NCBI GenBank assembly: GCA_025936195.1
Contig: JAICTW010000045.1
Span: 1-9,738, forward strand
Length of the DNA: 9,738 bases
Source: Flavisolibacter sp.
Lineage (GTDB): Bacteria > Bacteroidota > Bacteroidia > Chitinophagales > Chitinophagaceae
Reading direction: 5' to 3'
Position 1 is the first letter of the stretch, and the number at the start of each line of letters is the position of its first letter. A model generated the notes under the pieces. It saw nothing but the letters and a program-made list of their open reading frames with translations, did no database searches and was not told the origin of the DNA. This document shows positions 5,560-9,738 of the stretch, in pieces. The translations under genes were made by a program, and so were the position numbers.

Positions 5560-6591
5560 TCACTCCTTCAAATCCTTCAAGCTATGCTTCTCATTTTGTA
5601 AGGCATTATCCAAAGTCCAATCTACTCTTTGTTTGAAAGCATGCTGTCGCACCGGGCAATCATGTTTAAAGCAGATATAACACTGAAAATATTTGCAGCC
5701 ATCACTGTGAACAAACAATTCCAACGTTTCACCAAAATTGGTCCTGATCAGCTTTGACAATTCATCAATCTCCTCGTGTGCCTGGTTCACATTCAAATAC
5801 CAGGGAACTGTGAGGTGGCAATCCACATGCAAAACATTTCCATATTTAATTACCCTGAGATTATGAATATCTATCCAATTTTCTTTCCGGTTCTTTTCAG
5901 TAACGTCAACCATTTTCTCCAGCAATTCCATATCAGCTTCATCCATAATTCCCGCCAATGATGTTCTGATGATCTTATAGCCCGTATAAATAATGAACAA
6001 AGCAAAGCCAATAGCCACGGCTCCGTCAATCCATAATTTATGTGTGAAAGAAATTAAAATCAAACCGGCAATAATAGCTGCCGTTGAATAGGTATCGGTT
6101 TGCAAATGCCTGCCGCTTGCCTGAAGTGCTAACGAATTGCTTTTCTTTCCCTGTCTCAATGCAATGGCGCCCAATATCCAATTGATGATTGCAGTGGCAG
6201 CAACCAGATAAATGCCTAAGTCCAATTCATGGATCTCTACAGGATAGATCAGGTTTTTTATGGCATTGTAGATAATAAGGAAGCCTGCCGACAAAACCAA
6301 TGTTCCTTCAACAGCCGCAGAAATAAATTCGGCCTTGCCATGGCCGTAAGGATGATCTATATCCTTTGGCTTTGCAGCAATGTGCAAACTATACAGACCA
6401 ATAAACCCTGCAATCACATTCACAATGCTTTCGAGTGCATCGGTAAGAATAGAAACAGAATGTGTGAGATAATAAGCTGTGAATTTTACGATCAATAAAG
6501 TAGAGGAAGCAATCGCAATCCATCGCTGTAGCTTTACATTATTCCTGCTTTTATTTTTCTCTTCAGAAATCACACTCAAAATTTGCCGCAA
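5560..6591 (-). CDS. cation diffusion facilitator (CDF) family transporter
   Basis: CDF proteins are inner-membrane antiporters that export Zn2+, Fe2+, Cd2+ or similar ions against protons. The 343-residue protein has about six membrane segments between residues 22 and 208, then a cytoplasmic domain. Family marks are SVSILTDALESIVNV (45-59, helix 2), HPYGHGKAEF (80-89) and GRHLQTDTYST (160-170) with His162 and Asp166 of helix 5. Helix 2 has Glu54 and Asn58 where HxxxD or DxxxD pairs usually bind the metal. The tail carries Cys299, Cys304, Cys307, His310, Cys312 and His317 (HSDGC, CYICFKHDCPVRQH), a possible extra metal site. The start is uncertain: TTG at 6591 or GTG at 6573; there is no early ATG. 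The gene stands alone on the minus strand, 208 bp before osmC. The substrate cannot be assigned from sequence alone. Confidence 0.92.
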   Translation of the reverse strand: MRQILSVISEEKNKSRNNVKLQRWIAIASSTLLIVKFTAYYLTHSVSILTDALESIVNVIAGFIGLYSLHIAAKPKDIDHPYGHGKAEFISAAVEGTLVLSAGFLIIYNAIKNLIYPVEIHELDLGIYLVAATAIINWILGAIALRQGKKSNSLALQASGRHLQTDTYSTAAIIAGLILISFTHKLWIDGAVAIGFALFIIYTGYKIIRTSLAGIMDEADMELLEKMVDVTEKNRKENWIDIHNLRVIKYGNVLHVDCHLTVPWYLNVNQAHEEIDELSKLIRTNFGETLELFVHSDGCKYFQCYICFKHDCPVRQHAFKQRVDWTLDNALQNEKHSLKDLKE

Positions 6592-6600
6592 GATAGGAAA

Positions 6601-6631
6601 GGTGAATGGTGAAACGGAAGTTGAAAGTTGG
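6601..6631 (+). repeat. degenerate heptad repeat array 1
   Basis: Two adjacent pairs of 7-mers are seen: GGTGAAT then GGTGAAA (6601-6614), and after three bases AAGTTGA then AAGTTGG (6618-6631). Each pair differs in one base. It lies just upstream of the CDF gene. GTGAAT/GTGAAA is also the unit of the array at 6839-6866, where it reads on the other strand. Confidence 0.5.
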
Positions 6632-6664
6632 GATACAAAATGAAGGTTTATTTAAAAGAGTTCT

Positions 6665-6693
6665 CAGTTTGGCAGTTTACAGTTGGCAGTCGT
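6665..6693 (+). repeat. degenerate heptad repeat array 2
   Basis: Four units start with CAGT at 6665, 6673, 6680 and 6687, so the period is 8, 7 and 7 bases: CAGTTTGG, CAGTTTA, CAGTTGG, CAGTCGT. The unit differs from that of the neighbouring arrays, but the 7-base period is the same. Confidence 0.5.
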
Positions 6694-6748
6694 GAGTTCC
6701 AAGTCGAAACATTCATCACATCAGAAATAATCGTTAGAGGGAAACTGT

Positions 6749-6777
6749 GAAAGGATTTGTCAATGGCAAATCCTTTC
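6749..6777. terminator. strong hairpin, possible terminator after the superoxide dismutase gene
   Basis: GAAAGGATTTG (6749-6759) and CAAATCCTTTC (6767-6777) are perfectly complementary 11-bp arms around a 7-base loop. It lies 93 bp downstream of the superoxide dismutase stop. Neither strand has a T-run behind it, so it is not a standard intrinsic terminator. It could protect the 3' end of the message or be the core of a small repeat element. Confidence 0.4.
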
Positions 6778-6838
6778 TGAAATAAAATCCTGTTGCGCCG
6801 AGCCATCGCAAGACTACAACAATCTAAAGAACTCTTCA

Positions 6839-6866
6839 ATTCACGTTTCACGATTGACGATTCACG
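6839..6866 (-). repeat. heptad tandem repeat array 3, four units
   Basis: Read on the minus strand the units are CGTGAAT, CGTCAAT, CGTGAAA and CGTGAAT, four copies with two substitutions in all. The array starts 3 bp after the superoxide dismutase stop codon. Its unit is close to GGTGAAT/GGTGAAA at 6601-6614 in inverted orientation, so related repeats bound this gap on both sides. Confidence 0.65.
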
Positions 6867-6869
6867 TTC

Positions 6870-7607
6870 TCACACCACCGATTTATAACGGTCCTCAATA
6901 AAATTCCAATTCACTACCTTCCACCAGTTAGCAATGTAGTCGGCTCTTTTATTTTGATAACGTAAATAGTAAGCATGTTCCCAAACATCCAAACCAAGCA
7001 AAGGAAATCCTTTGATGTCCGAAACATCCATCAGCGGATTATCCTGATTGGGCGTAGAACCAATTCTTAATTTTTTATCATTATCAACAAACAGCCATGC
7101 CCAGCCGCTTCCAAAACGGTTCTTACCCGCATCGGAAAATTGTGTTTTGAATGTATCGAAGGAACCAAAGCTTTCATCAATAGCTGTTGCCAGTTTGCCC
7201 GAAGGTTTTAAATCATTTTTCGGGGACATGGATTTCCAAAATAATTCATGATTGTAATGACCTCCACCATTGTTGCGCATGGTTGTTGAATATTTTGAGA
7301 TCTTTTTCAGCACATCTTCCAGCGGTTTATTCATGTCCACATTCTCATTCATTGCAGCCTTTTGCAAATTGGCGGCATAACCTGCTGCATGTTTGGTATA
7401 ATGAATTTCCATAGTGGTCCCGTCAATAGCTTCATTCAAAGCATTAAAGGAATAAGGCAATGGCGTTTGCTGAAAGCCTGTACTATTTTTACCGGTTATA
7501 AGTTTTGATGAAGAGCAGGAAGATAAAAGAGCAGAACCAACGTAAAGACCTAATCCTGCTTTACCGGAGTTAATGATAAACTCTCTTCTTGAACGTAAGG
7601 GCGCCAT
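6870..7607 (-). CDS. Fe/Mn superoxide dismutase with twin-arginine lipoprotein signal
   Basis: The enzyme converts superoxide to oxygen and hydrogen peroxide. The metal ligands are His69 (EIHYTKHAAGY), His120 (GGGHYNHELFW), Asp207 and His211 (LGLDVWEHAYYL). Gly115 before the second ligand and Gln188 in TPNQDNPLM match the manganese rather than the iron type; cambialistic use is possible. The family normally has about 200 residues; here 245, because of an N-terminal export signal: SRREFI (6-11, twin-arginine motif), a hydrophobic stretch (17-28) and LSSC (28-31), a lipobox with Cys31 as likely lipidation site. The protein is therefore expected folded, outside the cytoplasm and membrane-anchored. 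The gene follows the LptF/LptG-type permease by 23 bp but also has its own -7 element. Confidence 0.95.
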   Translation of the reverse strand: MAPLRSRREFIINSGKAGLGLYVGSALLSSCSSSKLITGKNSTGFQQTPLPYSFNALNEAIDGTTMEIHYTKHAAGYAANLQKAAMNENVDMNKPLEDVLKKISKYSTTMRNNGGGHYNHELFWKSMSPKNDLKPSGKLATAIDESFGSFDTFKTQFSDAGKNRFGSGWAWLFVDNDKKLRIGSTPNQDNPLMDVSDIKGFPLLGLDVWEHAYYLRYQNKRADYIANWWKVVNWNFIEDRYKSVV

Positions 7608-7617
7608 AAATTTTTTT

Positions 7618-7625
7618 CAAAAATA
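7618..7625 (-). promoter_or_regulatory. -7 promoter element of the superoxide dismutase gene
   Basis: The minus strand reads TATTTTTG, an exact TAnnTTTG match, in the 23-bp gap after the permease stop. A start 5-7 bases on would leave a very short leader before the ATG at 7607. The surrounding GTATTTTTGAAA is identical to the sequence at the permease promoter (9079-9068). This suggests the dismutase can be expressed independently of the permease. Confidence 0.45.
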
Positions 7626-7630
7626 CAAAG

Positions 7631-9037
7631 CTATCCTTTGTTACGGCGGAGTTTTCTCCAGAAGCGATAATACCATTCTTTATTGAACAGTTGCGAATCC
7701 CGCATGGCAGTGTAGGTAAGGAATACTCCAATGGGCAATAAAATAAAAGTAGAAAGCCACATGCCAACGAAAGGAGACATGGAACCTTCCCTTGCAGATT
7801 TTTCACCACTGGTGCTGCTGAAATAAAATAACATGAAAAATCCAATAGCAAATATTAAAGGACTTCCCAAACCACCTTTACGAATGATGGAACCAAGCGG
7901 AGCGCCAATTAAAAACAACACCAAACAGGAAAAGGAAAGCATTAATTTTTTGTGCCACTCCACCTCATAACTCCACAACGATTTTTTTTGAGGCAGATCC
8001 TGATCTATCACTATCTGATTGCTCACTTTAGCACTATTCAATTTACTCACTAGTCTTTCAGCTATGATCGATCGGATGCTATCGGGAACCATCTCTTTAA
8101 AATTCTTTGCTTTTACTTTTTGCGGCGATGATTTCCACGAACTATCCATGAATCTTGTAAAGGTAAATGGCCCCAACACTTCTGCTTTCACCCTGCTGCT
8201 GATATTGTTCTTTTGTTTTTGCATGGAGTCAATGGCAACAGACAATTGCCGCATACTGAGCATCCGGGCATTATTTTTATTTACGCTGTCTGCCGTCCGT
8301 TCTTGTAAGCCCAAAGAACTAATATCAAACATTCGTTTGTATTCTTTAAATCCAAGGCGAATGTATTCTGTGTTAGGTGCCGCTCCTCTTTCTTCGTAAC
8401 GCCAGCCATTGTACAGAATAAATTCAATGAACCTCCTGTTTTCAGATGAACGCATCACACCATTGGAAGCAATGATGAAGTTATCCTGCGCACCATTCGA
8501 TTGTTCGTAAATGATCACATCTTTAATAATGCTGTCTTGCTCTTTCTTTCCAATTTTAATGGCAAAGCCCGGAATCCGATCATAAAAAACACCCTCCTTT
8601 AAATCGAATGAAGGATTGGCTCTCACAATATCATACAATAGCGTTCTTGATTTGAGTGTAGCAACCGGAATAATGTTGTTGGAAAAAGCAAAAGCAATTC
8701 CTGAAATTAAAATAGAAACAAACAACAAGGGCCTCATAAAACGCAGAAGCGAAATACCTGCAGATTTAATAGCCACCAATTCATAGCTTTCTCCCATGTT
8801 TCCAAATGTCATGATAGAGGAAAGCAGTATGGCCAGTGGCAAAGCCAATGGCACCAGCACAGCGCTTTGATACCAGATGAATTCAAAAAGAACTTTTGTA
8901 CTTACTCCTTTCCCCACAAAATCATCCACCCAAAGCCAAAAGAACTGCATCAGTAAAACCAATACAGTAATAAAAAAAGTGGCAACAAAAGGACCAATGA
9001 AAGCCTTAATAACCAATATGTCTAATTTCTTCAGCAA
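7631..9037 (-). CDS. LptF/LptG (YjgP/YjgQ) family permease
   Basis: Proteins of this family form the inner-membrane part of the LptB2FG transporter that extracts lipopolysaccharide and passes it to LptC and LptA for transport to the outer membrane. The 468 residues show the family plan: membrane helices at about 12-37, 55-76 and 99-119, a periplasmic beta-jellyroll region with a long insertion (about 130-355), and three C-terminal helices at about 364-384, 392-408 and 425-444. The motifs VDDFVGKG (37-44), EVEWHKKLMLSFSCLVLF (358-375) and GAPLGSIIRKGGLG (378-391) are conserved in Bacteroidota members. The insertion rich in Lys and Ser (about 250-345) makes it longer than the roughly 360 residues of E. 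coli LptG. The start is TTG at 9037, supported by AAAGG five bases upstream and no in-frame ATG before the preceding stop. Confidence 0.94.
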   Translation of the reverse strand: MLKKLDILVIKAFIGPFVATFFITVLVLLMQFFWLWVDDFVGKGVSTKVLFEFIWYQSAVLVPLALPLAILLSSIMTFGNMGESYELVAIKSAGISLLRFMRPLLFVSILISGIAFAFSNNIIPVATLKSRTLLYDIVRANPSFDLKEGVFYDRIPGFAIKIGKKEQDSIIKDVIIYEQSNGAQDNFIIASNGVMRSSENRRFIEFILYNGWRYEERGAAPNTEYIRLGFKEYKRMFDISSLGLQERTADSVNKNNARMLSMRQLSVAIDSMQKQKNNISSRVKAEVLGPFTFTRFMDSSWKSSPQKVKAKNFKEMVPDSIRSIIAERLVSKLNSAKVSNQIVIDQDLPQKKSLWSYEVEWHKKLMLSFSCLVLFLIGAPLGSIIRKGGLGSPLIFAIGFFMLFYFSSTSGEKSAREGSMSPFVGMWLSTFILLPIGVFLTYTAMRDSQLFNKEWYYRFWRKLRRNKG

Positions 9038-9060
9038 CGGTACCTTTAATACTTTTAGTT

Positions 9061-9666
9061 ATGGAAGTTTCAAAAATACATCTTTCAGCCGCTGAGACAG
9101 AACTGATGCAAAATGCCGAGATCATTTTAACGAAGAATAGGGTTTTAAAAAAAATGAAATTGTTGCTGGAAGAAGTGCAGGACCAACAAATTGACTTTGT
9201 AAGGAAGAAGCAATTGACCAATGAAATTTTTTCTGTTTCTCCCAAAATTTCCAAAGGAGAATATTATCTGGGACTTCCTTATTTCATTCTTGATTATCCC
9301 AGACAATCATCAAAGAATGCACTCTTTTTTATCCGTACCATGTTTTGGTGGGGAAAGTTTTTCAGTTGCACTTTACATCTGACAGGAAATTCAAAAGAAA
9401 ATTTTAAAGAAAGGATCCGGCAATCATACCCGCAGCTAAAAAATTATTACATCAGTATTAGTGATGATCAATGGGAACATCATTTAGAAGGATCTGCATA
9501 CCGGAAGATTGATTCAATGACAAAAAAACAATTTTCCGAAAGCTGCGAAAGTTTTGATCATCTTAAAATTGCAGGCAAATATTCATTAGCGGAATGGAGG
9601 AAAGCACCCTCTGAATTATTCGAGAGCTGGAAATTCTTTCTGTCTGTATGCGGATTAATTTCCTAA
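9061..9666 (+). CDS. conserved-looking protein of unknown function
   Basis: The 201-residue protein is soluble by its sequence: no signal peptide or membrane segment. Residues 1-50 are predicted helical and rich in Lys, Glu and Leu. A central motif GLPYFILDYPRQ (75-86) is followed by FFIRTMFWWGKFFSCTLHLTG (88-108), a segment with three aromatic clusters that looks like a conserved core, then a charged tail with many Trp and Ser residues. I recall similar GLPY/LDYP/RTMFWWG proteins as uncharacterised Bacteroidota genes but can name no function. It is the only complete plus-strand gene here, divergent from the LptF/LptG-family gene with 23 bp between starts, and its end overlaps a likely minus-strand gene by 12 bp. 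The ATG at 9061 has no clear Shine-Dalgarno; an in-frame ATG at 9106 would free the permease promoter. Confidence 0.85.
   Translation: MEVSKIHLSAAETELMQNAEIILTKNRVLKKMKLLLEEVQDQQIDFVRKKQLTNEIFSVSPKISKGEYYLGLPYFILDYPRQSSKNALFFIRTMFWWGKFFSCTLHLTGNSKENFKERIRQSYPQLKNYYISISDDQWEHHLEGSAYRKIDSMTKKQFSESCESFDHLKIAGKYSLAEWRKAPSELFESWKFFLSVCGLIS
9071..9078 (-). promoter_or_regulatory. -7 promoter element of the LptF/LptG-family gene, inside the divergent gene
   Basis: The minus strand reads TATTTTTG, an exact TAnnTTTG match, 34 bases upstream of the TTG start at 9037. It lies over codons 4-6 of the divergent gene at 9061. A start near 9066 would give a leader of about 28 bases that includes the AAAGG ribosome site (9047-9043). 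No -33 element is evident. Confidence 0.45.
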
Positions 9667-9738
9667 ACGATGGAAAAGATCTTTCACCTGGTGGTCCCAC
9701 AACATGCTTTGATCTTTGATCTCTTTCTTTTCTGCAAA
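9655..9738 (-). CDS. C-terminal fragment of a gene running off the right edge
   Basis: An open minus-strand frame enters from the right edge and ends with TAA at 9655-9657, giving 27 residues that end in MLWDHQVKDLFHRLGN. The charged, helix-like composition and ordinary codon choice look like a real C-terminus. The competing plus-strand reading from an ATG at 9670 is an unusual run of hydrophobic residues from its first codons. The product cannot be named from this piece. It converges with the plus-strand gene ending at 9666 and overlaps it by 12 bp. Confidence 0.5.
   Translation of the reverse strand, partial: FAEKKEIKDQSMLWDHQVKDLFHRLGN

Noticed and set aside
5403..5636. Plus-strand open frame of 77 codons before and over the CDF gene end
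   Set aside because: TTG start, no recognisable motif, and half of it is antisense to the CDF Cys-rich tail.
6648..6851. Minus-strand open frame of 67 codons in the gap between the CDF and superoxide dismutase genes
   Set aside because: It runs through heptad repeats and the hairpin, has no protein-like pattern and no ribosome site.
7570..7851. Minus-strand open frame of 93 codons
   Set aside because: It is an out-of-frame reading of the LptF/LptG permease C-terminus and the dismutase start.
9707..9724. TTTGATC twice in tandem, another 7-bp period
   Set aside because: Only two units and probably within coding sequence at the window edge, so I did not add it to the intergenic heptad arrays.
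9670..9738. Plus-strand gene start at 9670
   Set aside because: No ribosome site and a very hydrophobic reading without a charged start region; the minus-strand reading is more protein-like, though the choice is not certain.

Overview
The window reads as chromosomal DNA from a member of the Bacteroidota, most likely a Chitinophagaceae-like bacterium. The evidence is a TonB-dependent receptor with an N-terminal carboxypeptidase-regulatory-like domain, several TAnnTTTG-type -7 promoter elements, a two-component LptF/LptG-family permease gene and a precorrin-2 dehydrogenase/TSUP permease fusion of a kind I associate with this phylum. No mobile element, CRISPR array, tRNA or rRNA is visible. Almost every gene lies on the minus strand, so transcription runs from high to low coordinates.

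Positions 1-5351 form a sulfur and redox block. In transcription order it holds an OsmC-like protein (5351-4953), an Rrf2-family regulator 2 bp behind it (4950-4525), a 1-Cys peroxiredoxin of the Prx6 type (4448-3810), an iron-sulfur APS reductase cysH (3747-3031), the sulfate adenylyltransferase small subunit cysD (overlapping cysH by ATGA), a siroheme-synthase-domain/TauE-SafE permease fusion (2060-513) and the start of a TonB-dependent receptor that runs off the left edge (397-1). A near-perfect 23-bp dyad (arms of 8, spacer of 7) abuts the -7 element of the peroxiredoxin promoter, and a degenerate dyad of the same geometry precedes the TonB receptor. I infer that the Rrf2 protein controls parts of this block in response to cysteine, Fe-S or redox status. 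cysN, sulfite reductase and uroporphyrinogen methyltransferase are not in the window.

Positions 5352-5559 are intergenic and hold the osmC promoter plus a GC-richer, potentially structured segment of unknown nature. A cation diffusion facilitator transporter with a Cys-rich tail follows (6591-5560). The 278-bp gap 6592-6869 has no gene but contains three separate degenerate arrays with a 7-bp period and one strong hairpin.

Positions 6870-9037 carry a LptF/LptG-family lipopolysaccharide-export permease followed 23 bp later by a Fe/Mn superoxide dismutase with a twin-arginine signal and lipobox. Divergent from the permease, and only 23 bp from its start, is a conserved-looking protein of unknown function (9061-9666). 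The right edge probably holds the last 27 codons of another minus-strand gene (9738-9655), convergent with it.

The most interesting points are the candidate Rrf2 operator family, the Asp-to-Asn change at the catalytic position of the siroheme-synthase domain, the heptad arrays and the lipoprotein superoxide dismutase.
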